57,826 bases of DNA. Origin: CAZNQW01 sp964575225. Lineage in GTDB: Bacteria > Chloroflexota > Anaerolineae > JAAYZQ01. Below are positions 18,689-27,300 of the stretch, in pieces. The stretch covers positions 1 to 57,826 of the forward strand of contig CAZNQW010000002.1 in NCBI GenBank assembly GCA_964575225.1, written 5' to 3'. How positions within the stretch are numbered: position 1 is the stretch's first letter; each line of letters begins with the position of its first letter. The position numbers were made by a program, and so were the translations under genes. Below the pieces are notes generated by a model, which was not told the DNA's origin, did not search any database, and worked only from the letters and a program-made list of their open reading frames with translations.

Positions 18689-19106
18689 AAAAGAGGTTTA
18701 AAAAGACCCGCAGAGGAGAGCGATGCCCGTTGGGGGCGTGGGGCATAGGGGAGGGGCCGGCTCTGCGCTGATCGGGCAGGCAGTTGATCACCGATGGCTT
18801 GGGGGTGAGTTGCTGGACCTGAGCCGCAAGCTGTCGGGTTCGGGCTTCCCGCAGCGCGGCCATTGTCCGCCGGCTGTGGGGATGAAACGCATAGGCCTGC
18901 CGCAGGTAAGCGATGCGCTCTTGCTGGTCGTCAGCCAGGTCTGCCAACCGGAGCCAGGTTTCTTCATCATCGGCCTGAAAGGCCAGGATCCAGCGCAAGA
19001 AGCGCCGTGCTCGCGGCAATTGGCCCGCTTCGATGGCCGCCTCTGCTTGGGCCCACCATTCGGCAATGTGGTCTGTGATGGTCGACTGTGAAGTTGAATC
19101 AGTCAT
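18687..19106 (-). CDS. Small TPR-like protein
   Basis: About 139 residues from the ATG at 19106; ATGs at 19130 and 19139 are in frame and none has a strong ribosome site. The core AEAAIEAGQLPRARRFLRWI, then DDEETWLRLADLADDQQERI and YLRQAYAFHPHSRRT, reads as two to three degenerate tetratricopeptide helix pairs, suggesting protein-protein contacts. The C-terminal third is low in hydrophobics and rich in Pro, Arg and Gln, and is probably disordered. The gene is convergent with the phosphohexomutase gene and divergent from rpsB. No specific partner can be named. Confidence 0.6.
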   Translation of the reverse strand: MTDSTSQSTITDHIAEWWAQAEAAIEAGQLPRARRFLRWILAFQADDEETWLRLADLADDQQERIAYLRQAYAFHPHSRRTMAALREARTRQLAAQVQQLTPKPSVINCLPDQRRAGPSPMPHAPNGHRSPLRVFLNLF

Positions 19107-19479
19107 GGTTTCATGGGAACAAGTTGGCATCGTGTGCATCGATCATTCCGGTTTTTGCTTCGAAAGGTACTTACTGCCCTACTATACTCGATTGAGTGTG
19201 GGAATGCAATGGTACTCACGGAGGAAAGGGGGTACCGTAGGGGCTAGTCCCTGTGGTCCGCACGCTGAAAGACCTTGCGGAGAGTGTGTTTTTCCGCAGG
19301 GAGAGGGTGGGAAACCCATGCGCGGCGATTGATTTGCCTTACTTTGCGGGTTATGCTATACTGCCGCCTGCTATGCTATCTCACACACTTCCAGACTGGG
19401 TGGGTGTGCCTGTGTGCGCCAAGCGCAGGTGTTCGCTCGGGCAGAAGGAAGTGGAGGAAAAACAAAAAGGGAGGATCCT
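19107..19479 (+). other. Intergenic region upstream of rpsB
   Basis: No gene seen. It contains the rpsB promoter (19334-19362) and a GC-rich foldable stretch around 19200-19320, including TGCGGA / TCCGCA near 19275-19303. I could not match it to SRP RNA, tmRNA, RNase P RNA or 6S RNA. The 117-nt transcribed rpsB leader may hold an S2 autoregulatory site, which is inference from other bacteria. Confidence 0.4.
19334..19362 (+). promoter_or_regulatory. Promoter of the rpsB operon
   Basis: TTGCCT, 17-bp spacer, TATACT, about 115 bp upstream of the GTG start of rpsB. Confidence 0.75.
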
Positions 19480-20313
19480 GTGGCAAACATTACGATGAAA
19501 GCACTCTTGGAAGCGGGAGTGCACTTTGGCCACCGCACGCAGCGGTGGAACCCCAAGATGAAGCCGTTCATTTTCACCGAGAGGAACGGCATCCACATCA
19601 TCGATCTGCAGCAGACCATTGTTCGTCTGGAACAGGCGTACGACCGGGTGCGGGACGCGGTAGCCGGAGGAGGCACCGTGGTTTTTGTCGGCACCAAGAA
19701 GCAGGCCGCGGAGAACTTGGCGCAAGCGGCTCAGAGCTGCGGTATGCCCTACGTGGACGAGCGCTGGCTGGGCGGCACGCTGACCAACTGGAAGACGATC
19801 AAGAGTCGGATCGATTACCTGTTGGAACTGGAGCAGCGCAAAGAAGTCGGGGACTTTGAGCGGCTGCCCAAGAAAGAGGCGCTCAAACTCGAGCAATTGA
19901 TCGGCAAGCTGAATCGACGCCTGGGCGGCCTCAAGACCATGACCCGCCTTCCTGAATTGCTGTTTGTGGTCGATGTGCGCCGTGAGGCGATTGCCGTCAA
20001 AGAGGGGACAATTCTGAATATCCCTGTCCTTGCCATGTTGGATACCAACTGCGATCCCGACCCCATCGATTTGGTGATCCCGTCTAACGACGACGCCATC
20101 CGGGCGATCAAGTTGATTGTCGGCCACATGGCCGATGCAGTCAATGAGGGCAAGCAGATCCGGCAGGCCATGCAGGTGGATGAGGAAGAGGTCGAGGACG
20201 AAAAGTACCTGGGACAGGCAACCCTCGCCAAGCTTCGCTCTGGTGACTATGCCTTCGAAGATGACGAGGACGAGGATTTCGTGGATGACGACGATGAGGA
20301 TACTGAGGACTAG
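19480..20313 (+). CDS. rpsB: 30S ribosomal protein S2
   Basis: 277-residue small-subunit ribosomal protein. The core is typical: TMKALLEAGVHFGHRTQRWNPKM, FIFTERNGIHIIDLQQT, DERWLGGTLTNWKTI, and LDTNCDPDPIDLVIPSNDDA. The GTG at 19480 is chosen because GGGAGG sits five bases upstream and the family start follows directly; an in-frame ATG 22 codons earlier lacks support. The protein ends in an unusually acidic tail of about 20 residues (mostly Asp and Glu). tsf follows after 15 bp, the near-universal bacterial order. Confidence 0.98.
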   Translation: MANITMKALLEAGVHFGHRTQRWNPKMKPFIFTERNGIHIIDLQQTIVRLEQAYDRVRDAVAGGGTVVFVGTKKQAAENLAQAAQSCGMPYVDERWLGGTLTNWKTIKSRIDYLLELEQRKEVGDFERLPKKEALKLEQLIGKLNRRLGGLKTMTRLPELLFVVDVRREAIAVKEGTILNIPVLAMLDTNCDPDPIDLVIPSNDDAIRAIKLIVGHMADAVNEGKQIRQAMQVDEEEVEDEKYLGQATLAKLRSGDYAFEDDEDEDFVDDDDEDTED

Positions 20314-20328
20314 AGGGGGATATTAGAC

Positions 20329-20925
20329 GTGGCGGCAATTTCAGCAAGTATGGTGAAGGGGCTTCGAGAGGCAACGGGAGCCGGGATTCTGGATTGCAAG
20401 ACGGCCCTCGAACTCTTTGATGGTGATTTTGACAAGGCGGCGACGCACCTTCGGGAAAAGGGACTGGCGGCGGCGGCCAAGCGCTCTGGGCGTGACGCAC
20501 GGGAAGGGATCATTGGTTCCTACATCCATGCGGGCGCCAAGGTCGGTGCGCTGGTAGAAGTGAACTGCGAGACCGATTTTGTGGCTCGGACAGATGTTTT
20601 CCAGGAGCTGGCTCACGATCTGGCTATGCAGATTGTGGCTGCCCGGCCTGTCTATCTGGCCCCGGAGGATGTGCCGGCTGAAGTGGTTGACGAGGAAAAG
20701 CGGGTATATCGCGCCCAGTTGGAAGATTCGGACAAGCCGGCCAATGTCGTGGAGCGGATCGTGGAGGGCAAGTTGGCCAAATTCTACGAGGCCGTCTGTC
20801 TGATGGAGCAGCCGTTCATCAAAGACTCGGCAATCACTGTCAAAGAGCTGGTCCAGCAGCAGAATGCCCAGCTTGGCGAAAATGTCATCATACGACGGTT
20901 TGTGCGATTTGAAATCGGTGACTAA
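20329..20925 (+). CDS. tsf: Elongation factor Ts
   Basis: 198-residue guanine-nucleotide exchange factor for EF-Tu. Signatures are VKGLREATGAGILDCKTAL in the UBA-like N-terminal domain and VEVNCETDFVART in the core. It is the short form found in many phyla, shorter than the roughly 280 residues of E. coli EF-Ts. The GTG start lies eight bases after GAGGGGGA. A perfect 12-bp inverted repeat spans its stop codon (20911-20938). Confidence 0.96.
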   Translation: MAAISASMVKGLREATGAGILDCKTALELFDGDFDKAATHLREKGLAAAAKRSGRDAREGIIGSYIHAGAKVGALVEVNCETDFVARTDVFQELAHDLAMQIVAARPVYLAPEDVPAEVVDEEKRVYRAQLEDSDKPANVVERIVEGKLAKFYEAVCLMEQPFIKDSAITVKELVQQQNAQLGENVIIRRFVRFEIGD

Positions 20926-20938
20926 CGTCACCGATTTC
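20911..20938 (+). terminator. Perfect 12-bp hairpin spanning the tsf stop codon
   Basis: GAAATCGGTGAC and GTCACCGATTTC flank a TAAC loop that contains the tsf stop codon TAA. No U tract follows, so full termination is unlikely. It could be a partial terminator, an RNase barrier, or a control on pyrH translation. Confidence 0.55.
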
Positions 20939-20969
20939 GGTCTGGTCTACAATAGGCTAGGAGGCGGGG

Positions 20970-21686
20970 GTGGCAGCGATCAGCTATAGACGGGTACTAC
21001 TCAAATTGGGAGGGGAATCTCTAGCTGGCGCAGGAGGGTATGGCATTGACCCCGACGTCGCGACCGAAGTGGCCTCCCGGCTTAAAGAGATCAAAGACCA
21101 GGACGTGGAGTTGGCCATTGTCCTGGGCGCGGGCAACATTTGGCGTGGGCAGATCGGCCTATCCCACGGGATGGAGCGGGCCACAGCCGATCACATGGGC
21201 ATGCTGGGAACGGTGATCAACGCCCTGGCCCTGGCCGATGCTTTGGAGCGGATCGGCGTCCCGACGAGGGTGCAAACGGCCATCGAGATGCGTGCGGTTG
21301 CGGAACCCTATATTCGCCTGAGGGCCATTCGCCACCTGGAAAAAGGACGGGTGGTCATTCTCGGCGCGGGAACGGGAAATCCTTACTTTACCACAGATAC
21401 GGCGGCCGCCTTGAGGGGCATGGAAATCGATGCCGATCTGTTGATCAAAGCCACCAAGGTCGATGGCGTCTATGCCGAAGACCCGATGGTGAACCCTCAA
21501 GCCCAACGATTTGACCACCTGACCTACATCGATGCCCTCAATCTGGGGGTCAAGGTGTTGGATTCGACAGCGATCTCGTTGTGCATGGACAATCATCTTC
21601 CCATTGTGGTTCTCGATCTGTGGCAACCGGGAGCGCTCAACAAAGCGATCCTGGGACAGCCTGTGGGGACGGTGATCAGTCACTAG
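20970..21686 (+). CDS. pyrH: Uridylate kinase
   Basis: 238-residue amino-acid-kinase-fold enzyme converting UMP to UDP. Signatures: RVLLKLGGESLAG, LGAGNIWRG, DHMGMLGTVINALAL, GAGTGNPYFTTDTAAALR, and LIKATKVDGVYAEDP. The GTG start follows AGGAGG. It sits in the standard tsf-pyrH-frr order, 44 bp after tsf. Confidence 0.97.
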   Translation: MAAISYRRVLLKLGGESLAGAGGYGIDPDVATEVASRLKEIKDQDVELAIVLGAGNIWRGQIGLSHGMERATADHMGMLGTVINALALADALERIGVPTRVQTAIEMRAVAEPYIRLRAIRHLEKGRVVILGAGTGNPYFTTDTAAALRGMEIDADLLIKATKVDGVYAEDPMVNPQAQRFDHLTYIDALNLGVKVLDSTAISLCMDNHLPIVVLDLWQPGALNKAILGQPVGTVISH

Positions 21687-21760
21687 ATGAGGTTTGATGG
21701 CGGTGCGTTCGTTTGGGATAGGGGTTTTTGCAGCGGACGTCTGACCGGAAGGAGAAAAGT

Positions 21761-22318
21761 ATGATAGATGACGCGTTGGACGAACTGCGACAGCGCATGG
21801 TCAAGTCGGTGGAGGTACTTCAGGATGACTTGATAGGCATCCGCACCGGGCGGGCGTCACCCGCTCTGTTGGAGCGGTTGCCTGTGGAGTACTATGGCAC
21901 GATGACGCCTCTCAATCAGATGGCCAGTATTGCTGCGCCCGAGCCACGCTTGCTCGTGGTCAAGCCCTGGGATGCATCGGCCCTGCATGATATCGAACGG
22001 GCCATTCTCAAATCGGATTTGGGGCTGACGCCCATGAACGATGGCAAGCTGATCCGATTGAGCATCCCCCGGTTGACTGAGGAGCGACGACGGGATCTGG
22101 TCAAGGTCGTCGCCAAGCGAGTGGAAGAGGCGCGCGTCTCGATCCGCAACCTGCGCCGTGACGCCCTGCAGGACCTCAAGGATTTTGAAAACGAGAAAAT
22201 GATCTCGGAGGACGAGTTCTACCGGGGCAAGGACAAAGTCCAGGAGTTGACCGACGAGTTCATCAAGCAAGTGGATGAGATCGGCAAGCGCAAAGAGACC
22301 GAGGTCCTGGAGATCTAG
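21761..22318 (+). CDS. frr: Ribosome recycling factor
   Basis: 185-residue factor that splits the post-termination ribosome with EF-G. Family signatures are GIRTGRASPALLERL, PLNQMASIAAPEPRLLVVKPWD, GLTPMNDGKLIRLSIPRLTEERR, and the C-terminal three-helix bundle. The ATG at 21761 follows GGAAGGAGAAAAGT. A short in-frame extension upstream is not used by the family. Confidence 0.97.
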   Translation: MIDDALDELRQRMVKSVEVLQDDLIGIRTGRASPALLERLPVEYYGTMTPLNQMASIAAPEPRLLVVKPWDASALHDIERAILKSDLGLTPMNDGKLIRLSIPRLTEERRRDLVKVVAKRVEEARVSIRNLRRDALQDLKDFENEKMISEDEFYRGKDKVQELTDEFIKQVDEIGKRKETEVLEI

Positions 22319-22373
22319 CCTTTGCAGGGATCCATATAGGCTTGGTCGTGGCTAGATGACACGCATGCAAATG

Positions 22374-22416
22374 GGGGTTGAGAGGGTCGGTAGTGAGCCT
22401 CCTCAACCCCTGTTTT
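22374..22416 (+). terminator. Possible weak terminator between frr and uppS
   Basis: GGGGTTGAG / CTCAACCCC stem, extendable through a mismatch, then TGTTTT. It lies just before uppS, so it may attenuate rather than stop transcription. Confidence 0.45.
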
Positions 22417-22467
22417 CATCCTATCCCCAGGCGGGTGGGATGGAATTGCCTGGAAGGGTGTGGGGAT

Positions 22468-23235
22468 ATGACGGCTGACGAAACCAAATTGGAAAAGCTG
22501 CCACGGCACGTGGCCATCATCATGGATGGAAATGGGCGATGGGCCAAAGCTCGGGGGTTGCCACGGTTGGCAGGACATCGCGCCGGTACAGAGAATCTAC
22601 GCCCCATCCTTGAAGCCAGCGTCGAATTCGGCATTCAGGTCCTTACCATCTGGGCCTTTTCGACGGAGAACTGGAGCCGACCCATGCAGGAAGTTCAGGG
22701 CTTGCTGCGCATCCTGCGCCGTATGATCCAGCGTGAATTAAAAGAACTGCACGAGCAAGGTGTTCAGCTTTGTCATATTGGCCGACTGGATCGTCTGCCT
22801 GCCGGACTTCAGAAGCAGGTGCGAGACGCCGTCGAACTCACCCGCAATAACGACCGCTTGATCCTGAATGTCGCCTTTGACTATGGCGGCCGCAGCGAGA
22901 TTATCCAGGCGGTGCAACGGATCGTGCAAGATGGCATTCCTTCAGAGCAAATCGACGAGGCTCTGTTCTCCAGTTACATGTACACGGCTGGGATGCCCGA
23001 TCCGGACCTGATCATCCGCACCAGCGGGGAGCTGCGAACCAGCGGCTTTATGATGTGGCAGGCAGCCTATGCCGAGTACTATATCACACCTACCTATTGG
23101 CCGGACTTTGACCGGGACGAGTTGTACAAGGCCCTGCTGGCCTACAGCCAGCGCGATCGCCGATTCGGCGGGATCAAAGACGACTATGGGATCCCGACCA
23201 ATTCCTTGCCCGAGACCAAGCCAGACGAGGCCTAG
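22468..23235 (+). CDS. uppS: Undecaprenyl diphosphate synthase (cis-prenyltransferase)
   Basis: 255-residue enzyme extending farnesyl diphosphate with IPP to make the C55 carrier lipid for cell-envelope glycans. Signatures: HVAIIMDGNGRWAKARGLPR with the catalytic Asp, HRAGTENL, WAFSTENWSRP, AFDYGGRSEI, and the diphosphate-binding RTSGELRTSGFMMWQAAYAE. The last motif usually reads R-x-S-N-F; here Gly replaces the Asn. The ATG at 22468 follows GGAAGGGTGTGGGGAT and matches the family start. cdsA follows after 2 bp. Confidence 0.95.
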   Translation: MTADETKLEKLPRHVAIIMDGNGRWAKARGLPRLAGHRAGTENLRPILEASVEFGIQVLTIWAFSTENWSRPMQEVQGLLRILRRMIQRELKELHEQGVQLCHIGRLDRLPAGLQKQVRDAVELTRNNDRLILNVAFDYGGRSEIIQAVQRIVQDGIPSEQIDEALFSSYMYTAGMPDPDLIIRTSGELRTSGFMMWQAAYAEYYITPTYWPDFDRDELYKALLAYSQRDRRFGGIKDDYGIPTNSLPETKPDEA

Positions 23236-23237
23236 AT

Positions 23238-24050
23238 ATGCTGCGAACCCGCGTTGCAAGCGCCTTGGTGCTGATTCCCCTGGTGGGGGCCGTGACCTAT
23301 GCCGGCGGTTGGGTGCTGGCCGTTGCCCTGTGGGCTGTGGCCGTTCTGGCGGCTCACGAGCTGTTTGAACTGATGCGGGGGGCGGGCTATCAGCCGGTAT
23401 TGCCCGCCAGCGCCTTGGTGATGGCCGGTATGATGATCTCCGCTCGTTTGCCTGACTGGGAGTTGATTGGGTTGGTGCTGACGGCCTCGGTGATAGGGAC
23501 GCTGATCTGGCATCTGCTGCGCCCGCCCGTTGACCATCCCACCCAGAGTTGGGCGTTGACGCTTTCGACGGCGTTGTGGCTGGGGTGGCTCATCAGTCAT
23601 TTTGTGTTGCTACGGGATCTTTCGCCGGCGTTTGGTGTGGGGGTGGGCACCCGCTGGTTGATCCTGATGTTTCTGGTGACCTGGATTAACGACTCGGCTG
23701 CTTATTTTGTGGGGGTCGCCATTGGTCGTCATCCCTGCTGTCCCTACCTCAGCCCCAAAAAGACCTGGGAGGGCACGGTTGGCGGCTGGATCGGTGGGGT
23801 GGCGGCGACGGCGCTGTTGGGAGCCTGGTTGGTGGAACTGCCTTGGGGGCATGGCCTGGCCTTGGGTGCGCTCGTGGCAACGGTGGCTCCCTTTGGCGAT
23901 CTGGCCAAGTCGATGGTCAAACGCCAGATGGGTGTCAAGGATTTCAGCTCCCTGATCCCCGGCCATGGTGGCATGTTCGACCGGATTGACAGCCTGCTCT
24001 TTGTGGCGCCGCTGATGTACTACTATGCCGTGCGGGTATTGGCCGTCTAG
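23238..24050 (+). CDS. cdsA: Phosphatidate cytidylyltransferase
   Basis: 270-residue integral membrane enzyme making CDP-diacylglycerol from phosphatidate and CTP. It has about seven hydrophobic membrane segments and the C-terminal CTP_transf_1 signature SMVKRQMGVKDFSSLIPGHG with downstream DRIDSLLF. The earlier KKTWEGTVGG motif is also present. The uppS-cdsA pair is nearly universal and the genes are almost touching, so they are co-translated. Confidence 0.95.
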   Translation: MLRTRVASALVLIPLVGAVTYAGGWVLAVALWAVAVLAAHELFELMRGAGYQPVLPASALVMAGMMISARLPDWELIGLVLTASVIGTLIWHLLRPPVDHPTQSWALTLSTALWLGWLISHFVLLRDLSPAFGVGVGTRWLILMFLVTWINDSAAYFVGVAIGRHPCCPYLSPKKTWEGTVGGWIGGVAATALLGAWLVELPWGHGLALGALVATVAPFGDLAKSMVKRQMGVKDFSSLIPGHGGMFDRIDSLLFVAPLMYYYAVRVLAV

Positions 24051-24167
24051 TAGCCGGACACCTTTGCAAGGGCTCTTTTCCCCTTTTTCAGTCAACCTCG
24101 TGGGTGAACCAGCGCCATGCCCAAAGCAGTTTCACTATTGCTGATTATTGAGGCCGTCTATCCCAAA

Positions 24168-24196
24168 TTGACAACTCTGTGAACCGATGCTATATT
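24168..24196 (+). promoter_or_regulatory. Promoter upstream of the nuclease leader
   Basis: Perfect TTGACA, 17-bp spacer, TATATT. Predicted start of transcription near 24203, about 190 bp before the nuclease gene. Confidence 0.8.
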
Positions 24197-24202
24197 GGTG
24201 CG

Positions 24203-24342
24203 GTCGAGATGGAGAGACGGATCCCAACCATCGGGTGGTATTCACCGATCTACTCAAGTAGTTGGGGACAGAATGAGCGATGATGTTCCATTCGAGCAAC
24301 AGGTCCACAGAAGGGCAACCGCCTTTCCAGCGGGCCTTTTTT
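24203..24342 (+). ncRNA. Structured leader or small RNA ending in a terminator/attenuator
   Basis: Between the promoter and the nuclease ribosome site the RNA can form a compact three-way junction. P1 is CCCAA/TTGGG (24223-24227 with 24262-24266), P2 is ATCGGGTG/CACCGAT (24230-24249) and P3 is CTAC/GTAG (24250-24261). Downstream, GGC-CCGC / GCGG-GCC (24314-24336) is followed by six T's, an intrinsic terminator. An alternative short pairing AAGGGC / GCCTT (24311-24325) would disrupt it. It may be a riboswitch-like attenuator or a free small RNA of about 140 nt. I do not recognise the class. Confidence 0.45.
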
Positions 24343-24394
24343 GTTTTCGTTTGGGCACCTTGCCACCGACGTGGGAGGAATAGGAGAAGCGAGT

Positions 24395-27300
24395 ATGGGT
24401 AGGCCGTCGATGGTCTTGGGGCTGGTAATCGCACTGGCCTTGTGGGTGGCGGCGGCAGTTGCGGTTCAGGTCCCCGCTGTGGCCAGCAATGACCTTGCAG
24501 GCTTGACTGTGCTGAGGGCTGCCGCTGAAGGCGGTGTGCCTTCTTGCTCCAGCGTCTACGATGTGCAATACACCACCGACCCAGGCGCCGATGGGACCTA
24601 TCCTTCCCCCTGTGCCGACCGGTTGGCCCGGGTGCGCGGAGTGGTCTACGGGGTTGCCGATGATGGCTACTTTCTGGCCGAAGCCGCAGGACCATGGCAT
24701 GGGATCTATGTCTATGGCATTCGCGGCTACACGCCGATGGTAGGCGATGAGGTCGAGGTGGCGGGGTCGATCAAGGAATACTATGGTCTGACGGAGTTTA
24801 GTTTTCCCACAACCACGCTGGTCAGCAGTGGCCATCCCCTGCCGGGGATGACGGTTGTGACGGCGGCAGACCTGCCCTATGGCAAGGGGAGCCTCAGCGA
24901 GCCGTATGAAGGGGTTCTGGTGGAGGTGCACGACATCCAGGTGACCGCGCTGGACGGCTACAATATCTGGGCGTTTACCGATGGCAGCGGGGGCACCGCC
25001 AAGGCAGACGACTGGTTCTACCATGTTGCTCCGGCCGTCGGTGATGCCTTCACCACCCTGCGCGGGCCTGTGGTGTACGATTACGACGAATACAAGATCA
25101 TGCCCCGTGGGGCTGGGGATGTGGCGACCCGTCCCGAGGTCTTGAAGGAATCGCCGACCCACACGGAAACCGGGGACTCAACGGGCGGCGGTGAGGTTGT
25201 CGCTATCCACCAGATTCAGGGGGATGGTTTTCAATCCCCCTACGATGGTGTGCGGGTGACGACGGCGGGTGTGGTTCTGGGCTTTTTCGAGGGCAATACG
25301 CCGGGCGGCAGCCAATTTGACGGATTCTACATTCAGGATCCCACCGGCGACGGCAATCCGGCAACCTCGGATGGGATTTTGGTCCATCATGGCGCCCACG
25401 TGGTGACCGTCCACGTGGGCGACGTGGTGACGGTTACCGGCTGGGTGGATGAGTACAACGAGTATGGGGAACCCGGCCCCGCGTGCGAGACGCAGATTTT
25501 GGTAGAGTCTTCCGCCGGCATCGAATGGAAAAGCACGGCCCCTTTGCCGCCGGCGGTCATTCTCGACCCACCCGGCGATCCTGATGCGGCGCAGGCTTAT
25601 TTTGAGGCGTTGGAAGGTATGATGGTCACTTTGCCGGTGACCGGTGCGGTGGTGGGCCCCACCAGCTATGGGACGATCATGATCGTGCCCGGTGACGAGG
25701 GCGTCGACCGGGTGTTGCATGGCTCAGCTCAACAGGGCATGGCCTTTGGCGTGCGCCCAGAGGAACGGTACGGGGGTGGAGCTCCGTCCTTGATGGTGGG
25801 CAGCATCGTGACGGGAGTGAATGGCCCTCTGGCCTACACGTATGGCAATTATGTGGTAGTCGACCAAGATGGCTATGAGGTAGAGTTTTCGCAGCCCGAA
25901 CCGGTTCCGGCACCGGGCTGGCCTGCTGCTGCTGCCTACGAGTTCACGGTGGTTACCCTCAATGCCTACGATTTCTTTGACACAGTCAACGATCCAGTGA
26001 CGGCCGATGCGGTCCAAAGCGTGCTCAACTATGAGATACAAAAGTCCAAACTCGCGCACACCATCGCCCAGGCAGGTTGCCCCCTGTTGGTTGCCCTGCA
26101 AGAGGTGGAAAACGAGCAGGTGTTGCAGGAGTTGGCCGCCGTCTTGATGGCCGAACACGGGTGCGCCTATTCAACGTATATGGAGGAGGGGCTGGACGAA
26201 CGGGGCATCGACGTGGCTGTACTGGGAGCCAGGGATCGTGTCACCGTCGAGAGCGTGACTCAATATCAGGACTGCACCGCCTACCCTACGGGGCTGGGCC
26301 AGGGAGCCTGCCCCGAGGGCCTGCAACGCCTCTACTCCCGGCCTCCTCTGGTGGTCACGGCGACGGTGCAGCACGAGACCCTCCCTCAAGTGACCCGTCG
26401 GGTGGTGTTGGTTGCCAATCACCTAAAGTCCAAGCTCAGTACCGAAGGCGATCCCGAGAGTGCCCAGTGGCGAGGGCTCCAGGCCGAATCCCTGGCCCGG
26501 CTTGCCCTTGACCTGGCGTCCGGCGAACCCGAGGCCTCTCTGATGGTCCTGGGAGATTTGAACGACTTTGAGGATTCCCTTCCCTTGGACGCCCTGTATG
26601 CCACCGATTTGTTGACCAATACCTGGTACACGTTAGCGCCCGAGGAGCGGTATAGCTATATCTACAATGGCGTTTCTCAGGCGCTGGACCACATCCTGAT
26701 CTCACCCGATCTTGTGCCGCTCCTGATAGGGGTGCACCCCCTTCGCGTCAATTCCGACTGGCCCTATCTGCCGTACGCCAACGATGCGGCCCTGCCGGCC
26801 CGAGCGTCGGATCATGATCTGGTGGCGGCCACTTTTCTCCTGGGGTGGCCCGAGATCGTGAGCTTCGATCTGGTCCAGTCGGAGGACCCGGGCGCCTGGA
26901 CTCCGGTGACAGGCGACCTGGATTCCGGCTATACCATGACCCTGAGTTGTGCGGTGCCTATCCATTTGGTCAATAGCAGCGGCGTGGAAACCAGCAATCC
27001 CCTGCTGGCAGGGGATTACGGTTTTCTGCTTGATTCCGAATCGATGCCCGATGGGTTCTTGGACGATTGGGCAGATCGCGGTGTTGCGGAATGGGCATCT
27101 GGCTGGTACGCGGCGATGGGGGAGATCATCCATGGCCGGTTGCCCGCATTCTACCTCAGGGTCACCGATGGCGCTGACGGAAAAGAGTACATGTTGGTCG
27201 ACGGGTTCGCCCGGGATTTTGGCCACGGCGCCGACGAGTATTGGCGGATCGCGGGCAACCAACCAGGCGGAAACTATCGCTTTGTGGGCGTTATCGAGGA

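Noticed and set aside
19200..19320. Possible SRP, tmRNA or RNase P RNA upstream of rpsB
   Set aside because: Foldable but lacks the conserved sequences of those RNAs.
24203..24342. T-box leader before the nuclease
   Set aside because: AGGGCAACCGC only loosely resembles the T-box core, there is no room for a stem I, and the target gene is not amino-acid related.
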